From: Neisseria weaveri | GTDB taxonomy: Bacteria > Pseudomonadota > Gammaproteobacteria > Burkholderiales > Neisseriaceae | Direction: 5' to 3' | NCBI RefSeq assembly: GCF_900638685.1 | Contig: NZ_LR134533.1 | Coordinates: 124,001-188,000, forward strand | Length of the DNA: 64,000 nt | Part shown: positions 33,044-41,326 of the stretch, one piece after another | Layout of the letters: the number at the start of each line of letters is the position of its first letter | How positions within the stretch are numbered: position 1 is the stretch's first letter | Made by a program: the position numbers and the translations under genes | The notes under the pieces: generated by a model | Databases searched by the model: none | What the model was told of the DNA's origin: nothing | The model's input: the letters and a program-made list of their open reading frames with translations, nothing else

Positions 33044-34927
33044 TTATTCGTCTTCAGAATCAGATTCTGTCTTCAAATGATTGGCCAGCTCAATGTCTTC
33101 AGGAACATCTCCACCTTCTTGCTTGCTGTATTTTTTGAACCGCTGTTGGTAATAACCAATGACAAAACGGCCTTGTTCTTCCAGCGATAAATGGCGGGGG
33201 AACGGGGTTTCAGCATCAAAAACGCTGACAATTTCCCCAACTTTGTTTTCCAGCCAATTGGCCAGTTTTTTAGAATCTCCTGTTACCCATTTTGCTTTTT
33301 TACCTTTTCTCAAGCCGGAGATGTGGGTACGGTAATTATCCAAAAGCAAGGGGAAAGTGCTGTGCGGCGAACTGGAAGCACCGCCGTAAAATTTATCTCT
33401 CACACCGGCATTCAACTCCCCCAAAGCAGATGATTGCGCCAATTCGATAATGGCAAACAAACGCCCCAAGCGGTACGGAATGTCTTGAGTTTCTTCATTA
33501 AGCCCCATATCAAACTCCTCTTTGCATAAATTGTTACGTTTTAAAACCGATTTAATTACCGCTACCCGCAGGCCGCTAATGAAGCCGTCCGAGCGGATAC
33601 GGCCAATCATGCGCGACAGCATGGTTTGCGGATAATGCCTGCCCGTTAAGATGGCACGCATGTATTCCCCTGCCAATTGCGGCGGAATGTCTTTGCTTTC
33701 CGACTTTTTCAGACGGCCGTCGGCTCCTTTGCGCTTGGGCGTGGTTTCCAGCAATATCCGCCAAACGGAAGGCGGTTTTGCACCCCATACAGGCGGGTTA
33801 ATCGACAAATCATCGCGATGTTTTTTGATATTTTCCGCCAGCTTGCCAAACGTGGTATCCAGCCAAAAACGGATGGAAATGCGCGAAGCATTGGGTGCCA
33901 AACCCAAAATATAAAAACGGGTTTGGTCGTCCAAATTCGGATCGATTTCCCGAAGCGGGCGGCCTTTGACCACTTGCGCCAAAACATCGAAGATTTTCTG
34001 GTTTTCCTGCTCATCGTCGGGCGGTGTCATCGCGGCGGCAAAAAAACCTTCCGCTGCCTCAGCTTGCTCGGGCGTGGCGGCTTCTGCCCAGAAAACGGTG
34101 CTGGCATCGCCGATGGTCAGGCAATGGCCGTTTTCACGGCGCAGCAAGTAATTGAGTGCGGTGGTATAGGCAAAGGCAGACACTTCCGACACCGGCGCAT
34201 TCGCACCCTGCTCTTTGCCGAAAGAAGTAAACGATTCTTTATTGAACGAGATAATCGAGCCGCCCGAACTCTGCCCACCGAACACGCCCTTAATCGCCGG
34301 ATGCAGCCGCGCAATCGGTGCTTGTTCGCCGCTTACCAAACACAAACCCTGCTCCGCTTCATCGTTTTTCAGACGGCCTGCCCACAATGCCTGTGCCGCT
34401 TCGCGCTGATGGATATAGCCGCGCGTGCCGTCCAATCTGAACACCACGTTGGCATCGAGCATGTCAGGCAAACATGGCGGATGGGCAAATTGCTCGGGCT
34501 GCCAGCGTTCCAAAAAACGGCGCAAGGCCAGCAAGCCCTCGTCTTGCGTGTCTTTCAGAGCTTCCAAATGCAGCTCACGGAAAGCGGCAAAGGTTTTTTC
34601 AGACGGCACAAATGGCTGTTCTTTGGCAGTAGCCTTGTCTTTATTGGCTTCCACGCCCAGCGCATAGGCGGTTTTGTCCCACAAAAAATTGGGCTTCACG
34701 CCTGACGTTCGCTTTTCAGGACGCGGCACACTCATCAAGCGCGGCTGCGGCTTTTTGTCGCCTGTGAGATGCGGCACCACATCCACCAACAGGCCGTCTG
34801 AATCCAACACCAGCACCCAGCCGATTTTTTCTTCGCTAAACCCATAAGGCGGCACTTTCGGATTACCCGCCACATCGTTTTCAGTGGCTAAACGGCGGTA
34901 ATAACGCGCAAGAGAGGTCAAAATCAT
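33044..34927 (-). CDS. cas8c: Cascade large subunit Cas8c (Csd1)
   Basis: This 627-residue protein matches the Csd1 family: MILTSLARYYRRLATENDVA at the N-terminus, then VPPYGFSEEKIGWVLVLDSD, YALGVE, FNKESFTSFGKEQGANAPVS, WAEA and a C-terminal helical region with YRLGRLFAIIELAQ and FYGGASSSPHSTFPLLLDNY. In subtype I-C this subunit recognises the PAM, and an internal start within it usually also yields the small subunit Cas11c. The length is usual. It overlaps cas5c by four bases (ATGA). AG-DUS copies occur inside it. Confidence 0.95.
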   Translation of the reverse strand: MILTSLARYYRRLATENDVAGNPKVPPYGFSEEKIGWVLVLDSDGLLVDVVPHLTGDKKPQPRLMSVPRPEKRTSGVKPNFLWDKTAYALGVEANKDKATAKEQPFVPSEKTFAAFRELHLEALKDTQDEGLLALRRFLERWQPEQFAHPPCLPDMLDANVVFRLDGTRGYIHQREAAQALWAGRLKNDEAEQGLCLVSGEQAPIARLHPAIKGVFGGQSSGGSIISFNKESFTSFGKEQGANAPVSEVSAFAYTTALNYLLRRENGHCLTIGDASTVFWAEAATPEQAEAAEGFFAAAMTPPDDEQENQKIFDVLAQVVKGRPLREIDPNLDDQTRFYILGLAPNASRISIRFWLDTTFGKLAENIKKHRDDLSINPPVWGAKPPSVWRILLETTPKRKGADGRLKKSESKDIPPQLAGEYMRAILTGRHYPQTMLSRMIGRIRSDGFISGLRVAVIKSVLKRNNLCKEEFDMGLNEETQDIPYRLGRLFAIIELAQSSALGELNAGVRDKFYGGASSSPHSTFPLLLDNYRTHISGLRKGKKAKWVTGDSKKLANWLENKVGEIVSVFDAETPFPRHLSLEEQGRFVIGYYQQRFKKYSKQEGGDVPEDIELANHLKTESDSEDE

Positions 34928-35598
34928 TTTTTCACCTCCTCAGCAAAAAACGGCGGCACTTCAACCACCCCGTTTTTCATCTCCGCACGGAAAAAGTGCG
35001 GCAGATTGCTACCGTCGAAATCAATATCGTGCAACATCCAGCCCAAATCGCGGTCGCGCTCGTTTTCAGGTAGCGCCGACTTCGGCAGCGAATCCTCATC
35101 CACCCACGCAAAATGCGCCGGAAACTCGCGCACGCCCATGCAAGGCTGCTGGAAGCACTGCCCTTTTGCGGCGCGGCGTTTAAACATCTCGATATGCTTG
35201 GCAATCGTTTCGCCCTCGCCCGCCCGCGCAGTTAACACCGCATGTGCCTCAATCACATAGGCCACATCTTTCAACACCGTCGCCGCGCGCTGCTGACGGT
35301 CATCCTCAATCAGCGCATACAAATCTTCTACACTCTTGCGCCGCATCGCCCCGCTGACCTTACTGGCCGAAATCTTGCTGCCCAACTCATTGCGCCGCAC
35401 CGACTCGAAGCGAATCGGCTTCAATACATGAATGCGGTCAATCACCCAACGAATCGCCGGCTTCCAATGCACTGCGGCCAAAATCCCTCGCGCCGCTGAG
35501 GGCGTCATCACATCGTAAGAGACACGCTCTACCTTCATCTCAGGGCGGGTAAAGCAGGCGTAGTCGCCCCAGATGTGTAAGCGTATTTTGTTTGCCAT
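34924..35598 (-). CDS. cas5c: Cascade crRNA-processing protein Cas5c (Cas5d)
   Basis: The 224-residue product begins MANKIRLHIWGDYACFTRPE and has the Cas5d pattern: VERVSYDVMTPSAARGILAA, then KPAIRWVIDRIHVLKPIRFE and GVREFPAHFAWV near the end. In type I-C there is no Cas6 and Cas5c itself cuts the repeat at the foot of the hairpin, then stays on the crRNA handle. AAGGAG precedes the start by five bases. A degenerate CRISPR repeat hairpin ends right before that binding site, so the enzyme may act on its own mRNA leader. Confidence 0.95.
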   Translation of the reverse strand: MANKIRLHIWGDYACFTRPEMKVERVSYDVMTPSAARGILAAVHWKPAIRWVIDRIHVLKPIRFESVRRNELGSKISASKVSGAMRRKSVEDLYALIEDDRQQRAATVLKDVAYVIEAHAVLTARAGEGETIAKHIEMFKRRAAKGQCFQQPCMGVREFPAHFAWVDEDSLPKSALPENERDRDLGWMLHDIDFDGSNLPHFFRAEMKNGVVEVPPFFAEEVKK

Positions 35599-35605
35599 GC
35601 TGGCT

Positions 35606-35693
35606 CCTTTTACACACAGCCGCCCGAAGGCGGCTGACTTTCACTTTAAACTATCAACTTTAGTTTCAACCCACGCAGCCCGAAGGCTGCGAT
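35606..35693 (-). repeat. Degenerate repeat, short spacer, repeat unit in the cas5c leader
   Basis: Two degenerate copies of the array repeat, in the same orientation as the array, flank a 25-base spacer (35638-35662). On the minus strand the first (35693-35663) reads CGCAGCCTTCGGGCTGCG then TGGGTTGAAAC, so it keeps the crRNA handle with one change and a shorter stem. The second (35637-35606) keeps the full array stem (CAGCCGCC/GGCGGCTG) and TGTGT, but its handle is changed to AAAAGGAG, which serves as cas5c binding site. The spacer reads TAAAGTTGATAGTTTAAAGT on the minus strand, then GAAAG. The spacer is 7-13 bases shorter than array spacers. Confidence 0.8.
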
Positions 35694-35706
35694 ACATTAG
35701 CTATTT

Positions 35707-38400
35707 TCAGACGGCCTGTTTCTCAAACCGCAAAAAATCCGCCAATTTTTTGGCTTCACTCACTTCATCATGAGGAATCAACAGATAACGCCACGCTTTC
35801 GTGCCGTGTTGGCTGGCGTAATCGGATGCGTGTTGGCACCATGTGCTTGCCGCTTGGGCTTTGGCTTGCACTTCCGGCGTATTCAAATCAGCACGCGCCT
35901 TGGTTTCCGCCATCAAAATACAATCCTCCGTCTCCACCACAAAGTCAGGCAAATATTCTTTTTGCTCCATACCCAGTTTGTAATCTATTTGAAACTGCCC
36001 TTTGGCAGGTTTAAACCATTTTTGTGCGTCGCGCTCTAAAATAACGGCAAAGCGACGTTCGGTGTCGGAATCAAATTTTTGCAACGGATACAGACATTTT
36101 TTGAAATGGCCGAACAACATATGTTTGATGCGCGTTTTATCCGCCACGGTATCGCGCACCGCATGTACAGGCTCGCCTGCAACCACGGTATAGGCGCAGG
36201 GTTTGAGCGGACTAAAGCCTTGGCTAACCCTGGCTTCGTAGCCGGCGGCTTTTTCCCAAAAGTGCGCAGCCATTTGTGCATGAATTTCACGGGCAATCAG
36301 GCAACGTTCTTTGTCCAGCACATTCAGGGCTTCTTCTCCACTTAAATAACTGTGCAAATACGCCACCATCTGCCCCGCCAAGTCATATAAAAGCTCGGAT
36401 TGGGTAAAGTAATCAATATCGTCAAAATCGATTAGTGCGTGAACGATATAATCTTCAGGGCGTTTTTCAGTCAGCCCCATTTCCCGTGCCAAGCTGGTTT
36501 GCTCGTTAGTGTGCAGATTGTGAATGGTGATTTCCCGTTCGCTCGGTTGTAAACGCAACCCGCTGGCATCCAAAGTGAACGGATGAAATCCCGTGCTCAC
36601 CTCGCCGCTTGGCACAACGGTAATGCGCGGAATATCGATATTGTTATCCACCATCACCTTTGTGGTTTTGGCAACAATATTTGCCACATCCGGCGTATTT
36701 TCCATCGGTAATTCGCCCTGCGCCGGTTGCAGGCGTTTTTGCACCTCGGCGGTAATTTGCGCCTGTATATCTGATTGCAATAATGCTTGCGAAGTCGGCG
36801 CATCATCAGGTCTGCGGCCATATTGTGCCGCCACCTCCATCACCACGCGGGCAATTCGCTTTTCATTTTCATTGGTAAAAACGGATTGATAAGATTGTGA
36901 TTCTTGTGCAGGAATAAATTCAGACGGCCCATCAGCCAGCCCCAAATGCACCTCCATGGTGCTAGCTACCCGAACACTCACCTTTTCATCATCTTGGCTG
37001 GGTGCTTCCAAAATAACCTGCTGCAAACGCAACACCGAATCGCCCTGATTGGCTTCATCAATAATTTCCTGAAAACGGTCATGGGCGATGATATTAAGCC
37101 TATCCACCGCCTCCACACCAGTACGCTTTCCATAAGGCAAACGTAAACCGCGTCCGATGGATTGCTCAATCAAAGTGCGGGCATTAGCAGCACGAAGCGG
37201 CACAATGGTATAAAGATTGGTAACATCCCAACCTTCTTTCAACATATTGACGTGAATCACAATCTCGGTTGGCTCATCCACGCTTTCCACCGCCAGCAAC
37301 CGGGCAATCATTTCTTCTTCATCTTTGCCCGATTTGCTCGAATCCACCTGAATCACTTTGCCTGCATAGCGCCCGCTGTAAAAAGCTTCCGACTCTATCA
37401 AGGCAAGCAAAGCAGCCGCGTGCGTGGTATCGCGGGCAATCACCAGCATAAAAGGCTTAATCGGCTTTACACCGTTTTCGCGCGCATAAGTGAGCAGCTC
37501 TACTTTGGTGTTTTCATGCACACGCACGCCGTCTTCCAATTTGATTTTCTCAATTTCTTCGGGTGTATGGTCTTTAGCATTGAAATTGCGCTGGGTTACC
37601 ACCGCCGGCACTTTCACAAAACCATCTTCTAACGCGCGCGCAAGGGGATAATCAACAATCACATTTTTAAAAGGCTGCGGTGCTTTTCCTGTTTCCACAA
37701 AAGGTGTAGCGGTCAACTCCAAACCCAATAACGGTTTCAATTCATTAATCGCCCGCATACCCGCTTGCGCCCGATAGCGGTGCGATTCGTCCATCAACAG
37801 CACCAAATCGGGCAAATTGGCCAAATAATTGAAATAACTGTCGCCCAGCACTTCGCGCATCCGCTTGATACGCGGCTCTTTACCGCCGCGCACTTCAGAG
37901 TTGATTTTGGCGATATTGAAAATGTTGATCCGTACTTCCGTTATCCAGTCGCCGGAGGCAATATCCTGCCGCTCGTAATCTTCGCCGGTAATCACCCGTG
38001 GCGGATGAAGAGCAAATTCACTAATCCCCTTAAACACATATTTGGGCGTATTGGGCGAAAAGTCGGCAATCAGCTTGTTGTAAATAGTGAGGTTGGGCGC
38101 CAGCACAAAAAAATTGTTGATGCCGTGCGCCAAATGCAGATAAGCGATAAACGCCCCCATCAAGCGGGTTTTGCCCACACCTGTTGCCAGCGCAAAACAT
38201 AAAGACGGAAACTCTCGCTCAAACTCCTGCAAAGTGGCAAATTCACCCTTTAAGATTTCCAAAACTGCCGCCACATCACGTTCATGCTTGAGTATTTGCG
38301 GCGCGGCATCCAATGCTTGCTTTAACTTCGCCAAACTGTGTGCTTGCGGCGCACGCAGCGACAAGCGGCCGTTGATATGGTGTTGAATTCTTGTAGTCAT
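35707..38400 (-). CDS. res: Type III restriction enzyme, Res subunit
   Basis: This ~897-residue superfamily 2 helicase-nuclease matches type III Res proteins. Walker A is ATGVGKTRLMGAFIAYLHLA near residue 75, the DEAD-type box is LLMDESHRYRAQ near 205, ELTATPFVETG follows, and motif VI is QSIGRGLRLPYGKRTGVEAV. The last 100 residues hold the PD-(D/E)XK nuclease (YLPDFVVETEDCILMAETKA). It should translocate and cut DNA together with Mod. I start it at ATG 38400 (MTTRIQHHING), which overlaps the preceding small ORF by four bases, and not at the GTG at 38415. The stop codon TGA lies inside an AG-DUS. Confidence 0.92.
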   Translation of the reverse strand: MTTRIQHHINGRLSLRAPQAHSLAKLKQALDAAPQILKHERDVAAVLEILKGEFATLQEFEREFPSLCFALATGVGKTRLMGAFIAYLHLAHGINNFFVLAPNLTIYNKLIADFSPNTPKYVFKGISEFALHPPRVITGEDYERQDIASGDWITEVRINIFNIAKINSEVRGGKEPRIKRMREVLGDSYFNYLANLPDLVLLMDESHRYRAQAGMRAINELKPLLGLELTATPFVETGKAPQPFKNVIVDYPLARALEDGFVKVPAVVTQRNFNAKDHTPEEIEKIKLEDGVRVHENTKVELLTYARENGVKPIKPFMLVIARDTTHAAALLALIESEAFYSGRYAGKVIQVDSSKSGKDEEEMIARLLAVESVDEPTEIVIHVNMLKEGWDVTNLYTIVPLRAANARTLIEQSIGRGLRLPYGKRTGVEAVDRLNIIAHDRFQEIIDEANQGDSVLRLQQVILEAPSQDDEKVSVRVASTMEVHLGLADGPSEFIPAQESQSYQSVFTNENEKRIARVVMEVAAQYGRRPDDAPTSQALLQSDIQAQITAEVQKRLQPAQGELPMENTPDVANIVAKTTKVMVDNNIDIPRITVVPSGEVSTGFHPFTLDASGLRLQPSEREITIHNLHTNEQTSLAREMGLTEKRPEDYIVHALIDFDDIDYFTQSELLYDLAGQMVAYLHSYLSGEEALNVLDKERCLIAREIHAQMAAHFWEKAAGYEARVSQGFSPLKPCAYTVVAGEPVHAVRDTVADKTRIKHMLFGHFKKCLYPLQKFDSDTERRFAVILERDAQKWFKPAKGQFQIDYKLGMEQKEYLPDFVVETEDCILMAETKARADLNTPEVQAKAQAASTWCQHASDYASQHGTKAWRYLLIPHDEVSEAKKLADFLRFEKQAV

Positions 38401-38558
38401 GATGTCGTTCCGCACTTGGCAGTTATGCCAATATTTTGGCTAGCTGCATAGATATTGATGTCGTGAGTTACTCGCAAATTTCGAGCAACCGCTTTTTCTT
38501 GTGCAGCATGTTGCGGCACAAACAGCGTTTTCAGGCGGCCTATTTGCTTATGTTTCAT
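38397..38558 (-). CDS. Possible 53-residue coupled ORF between rhuM and res
   Basis: The frame starts ATGAAACATAAG, overlapping the last 11 bases of the RhuM gene, and ends with TGA overlapping the res start as ATGA. The product (starts MKHKQIGRLKTLFVPQHAAQ) has a Cys near the end and no recognised family. It contains a near-DUS (AGGCCGCCTGAAA). The perfect double coupling supports translation, perhaps only to deliver ribosomes to res; the sequence itself gives no proof of a functional protein. Confidence 0.35.
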   Translation of the reverse strand: MKHKQIGRLKTLFVPQHAAQEKAVARNLRVTHDINIYAASQNIGITAKCGTTS

Positions 38559-39624
38559 TCTTTTTACCCTTATTTTTAGGCAGCACCTGTTTACGCGTAC
38601 GCTCAAGCTGCTTAACCGGCTCGACAATCGCACGTTCAAAATCCTGCTCAGCCCGTGAAGGCAGCCTGCTTTGTTGCGCCCGATATTGCTCATAAACCGC
38701 TTGCGCCCGCGCCAACGCGGCATCTGCCGATACTTTGCCTGCATGGGTCAAAACCTCTTTGCGGGTCAGGCGCAAAAAGTTATCCAACTCATTTGCCCAG
38801 TCTGTCATATACATCGGCTGCCGCGCCTGTGCCTGCAACTCGGCCACTTCGATATAAGCGGTAACGATACGGTTGAGCACCTCCAGTTCTTCGGCATTCA
38901 AATAATTCTTGGCAATGCCCACATCCGCCTTACGCACCGGTTTTCCCTTGCCTTGTCCATCCCAATTGGTCAGCCCCATATAAGGTGCCTCGGCATCGGC
39001 ACGCAGCATAATCAATTCGGCAGCCGTATGCCCGTGTGCCGCCCAGTGCATCTTGTTTTGCAAGGTAGCGAAAAACTGCCGTGACGTTTCCGTATTAGGA
39101 TCGTAGTCGATACTGGTGGCATAAATATCCAGCACCTTGCGCCAAAATACCTTTTCCGAAGAACGAATATCACGTATTTGCGCCAACAAAGCTTCAAAAT
39201 ACGCTTCATCCTTGCCTGCCTTGAAGCGTTCGCTATCCAGCAGAAAACCTTTTTCCAAATAATGACCCAACTGCTCGGTTGCCCAACGACGAAACTGCAT
39301 ACCGCGATGCGAACGTACCCGGTAACCAACTGCCAAAACAGCATCCAAATGATAATGATCAATCAAGCGGCGAACCTGCCGACTGCCCTCGATTTGAACT
39401 ATCCGGAATTTCCGGATAGTTCGTTCGGGGTCAACTTCATCTTCATCAAAAATATTGCCCAAATGCTCACTGATGGTTCTGACTGAAACCTGAAACAGCT
39501 CTGCCATCTGCGCTTGCGACAACCAAAGTCCGCCTTCCACAAACCTCACCTGAATGCGTGTTTGCGCATCTTCCGTTTGGTAAAGTAAAAATTCACCCTG
39601 TGAAACCTGTACATCCTGCGTCAT
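38548..39624 (-). CDS. RhuM-family protein
   Basis: This 358-residue protein matches the virulence RhuM family (also called DUF/RhuM): LLYQTEDAQTRIQVRFVEGG, then a helix-turn-helix-like WLSQAQMAELFQVSVRTISE, HLGNIFDEDE, IDHYHLDAVLAVGYRVRSHR and GMQFRRWATEQLGHYLEKGF, and then a C-terminal helical region with YLNAEELEVLNRIVTAYIEV. Members are often encoded within restriction-modification loci; the biochemical activity is not settled. It overlaps mod by four bases (ATGA), so it is made with the restriction system. Confidence 0.88.
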   Translation of the reverse strand: MTQDVQVSQGEFLLYQTEDAQTRIQVRFVEGGLWLSQAQMAELFQVSVRTISEHLGNIFDEDEVDPERTIRKFRIVQIEGSRQVRRLIDHYHLDAVLAVGYRVRSHRGMQFRRWATEQLGHYLEKGFLLDSERFKAGKDEAYFEALLAQIRDIRSSEKVFWRKVLDIYATSIDYDPNTETSRQFFATLQNKMHWAAHGHTAAELIMLRADAEAPYMGLTNWDGQGKGKPVRKADVGIAKNYLNAEELEVLNRIVTAYIEVAELQAQARQPMYMTDWANELDNFLRLTRKEVLTHAGKVSADAALARAQAVYEQYRAQQSRLPSRAEQDFERAIVEPVKQLERTRKQVLPKNKGKKNET

Positions 39625-41321
39625 TGTTCCTCCCCGTCAAACAGCCCCTCTTGCTCTTCAGGTAGCCTTTTGCCCTTTTTCGCTTTCACAGGCAGCTTCT
39701 GGTCATCCGTTTTTTCAGGCAGGGGTTCGGCTTCGGCAAAGGGCAGATTGGCAACATTCAAACTGTAATCGTCATGCCCCCATTCACAGCGCGCCAAAAT
39801 CATTTTCGGAATTTTCTTTAAAGTGAGATTGGGAAAACGCTCCGCCGCCTGAGTAGCCGTCAAACCGCGCCATGCCGAACAGCAAATCAACAGGCTGCAC
39901 CCTTCGCCCACTTCGTCCGACAATGCCTGCAACTGCTCGGCAGATAAACTCTGCGTGGTCACATAAATAAAATCGCACTCGCTGGAATAGCCATGCTGCC
40001 ACCAATGCGTTTCAGACGGCCTATAAGTAAAGCCCTCCAACTTGGCAAGCGCTTCGGCAAGCATTTCAGGGTTGTAGTCGGGGTTGATAATCGGATTGCC
40101 CCAGCGATCATTAATAATCAGCGTTGGTGCCAAACGGTAATAACGAAAACCGCCGCCGCCCTGCCAATTGACCGCTTTGGAAATCCCACCCTGATCAGTG
40201 CCGTCAATCACCTTTTGCAGACGCGGAATAATATGGGTGTGGCAATGTTCGCCCAGTTCCACCATAATCCAGCGGCGTCCCATTTTGTGGGCAACGGCGC
40301 CAGTGGTGCCGGAACCGGCGAAGGAATCAAGGACAAGATCGCCGGGGTTGGTGGCAATGTGCATTACCCTAGAAAGTAACAGTTCTGGCTTTGGCGTATC
40401 AAAAAGATCGTTGCGATTACCAAACATCGCTCTCATTTCGGATTTTGCGCCAATGTTGTGTCCCGCAAATTCATGCTCCCAAATAGTGATAGGCACAACA
40501 CCCTGTTGTACTTCAGATAAGAAAGTTTTTTTGTACGGTCTAGAGTCTCCTTTTTTACCAAAGGTAATCCTGCCATCAGCTAAAAGTTCTTCATATTTCT
40601 GTTTGGAAACAACCCATGATCGTGTTGGTGGTGGGCGAAAACTTAAACCAGCAGGAGAAATAATTTCATAGTCATTTGCTGCGGAATACGTTTTAACCGA
40701 TAGATTGGTAGGATACCAAGGTCCTCTAGGGTCATTATCCCAGTTAACATATTTGCTGTTCAATTCTTCGCTTCTTGGTACTAAATTTGGTCGCCAATTA
40801 TCACTTAATTTCGCATAAACCAATAAATGATCATGGACAGAACTAAATTGTTTAGAATCATTTGTAGCAGCATATTTTTTCTGCCAAACCACATTTGCAA
40901 CAAAATTCCCCCGCCCAAAAATCTCATCGCAAAGCACCTTCAAATAATGCGCTTCATTGTCATCAATCGTGATCCACAGCGAACCGTCATCCGAAAGCAA
41001 GCGTTTGATAATCTCCAAACGGTCGCGCATCAGCCCCAACCAAATCGAATGCTCCAGCCCGTCGTCATAATGGGTAAAGGCACTACCGGTGTTATACGGC
41101 GGATCAATAAACACACACTTCACTTTCCCGGTAAATTCCTGCTCCAAGGCCTTAAGCGCGAGCAGGTTATCGCCAAAAATCAGACGGTTATCAAAAACAT
41201 CCTTTTCCGACCGCACCTTGGCATGATAAGACTTATCTGCCTCTTCCAATAAAATACGGGCTTCCAACTTAGGACGCTTGTGCTTGCCTATCCAAGTGAG
41301 TTCTAGTTTTTGGTTTTTCAT
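39621..41321 (-). CDS. mod: Type III DNA adenine methyltransferase, Mod subunit
   Basis: The ~566-residue protein is a beta-class N6-adenine methyltransferase: catalytic DPPYNTG near residue 74, then the target-recognition region (residues ~150-290), and the SAM-binding FAGSGTTG near 330, followed by PRLQKVIDGTD. This motif order and length fit type III Mod. It reads a short site on one strand and protects it. I start it at ATG 41321; the frame also allows a TTG at 41330 overlapping the upstream stop. The recognition part is richer in A and T than the rest, as is usual for exchanged specificity domains. An exact Eikenella-type DUS lies near the C-terminal end. Confidence 0.92.
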   Translation of the reverse strand: MKNQKLELTWIGKHKRPKLEARILLEEADKSYHAKVRSEKDVFDNRLIFGDNLLALKALEQEFTGKVKCVFIDPPYNTGSAFTHYDDGLEHSIWLGLMRDRLEIIKRLLSDDGSLWITIDDNEAHYLKVLCDEIFGRGNFVANVVWQKKYAATNDSKQFSSVHDHLLVYAKLSDNWRPNLVPRSEELNSKYVNWDNDPRGPWYPTNLSVKTYSAANDYEIISPAGLSFRPPPTRSWVVSKQKYEELLADGRITFGKKGDSRPYKKTFLSEVQQGVVPITIWEHEFAGHNIGAKSEMRAMFGNRNDLFDTPKPELLLSRVMHIATNPGDLVLDSFAGSGTTGAVAHKMGRRWIMVELGEHCHTHIIPRLQKVIDGTDQGGISKAVNWQGGGGFRYYRLAPTLIINDRWGNPIINPDYNPEMLAEALAKLEGFTYRPSETHWWQHGYSSECDFIYVTTQSLSAEQLQALSDEVGEGCSLLICCSAWRGLTATQAAERFPNLTLKKIPKMILARCEWGHDDYSLNVANLPFAEAEPLPEKTDDQKLPVKAKKGKRLPEEQEGLFDGEEQ

Positions 41322-41326
41322 AAATA

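Noticed and set aside
33677..34705. 342-codon plus-strand frame
   Set aside because: Antisense shadow of cas8c.
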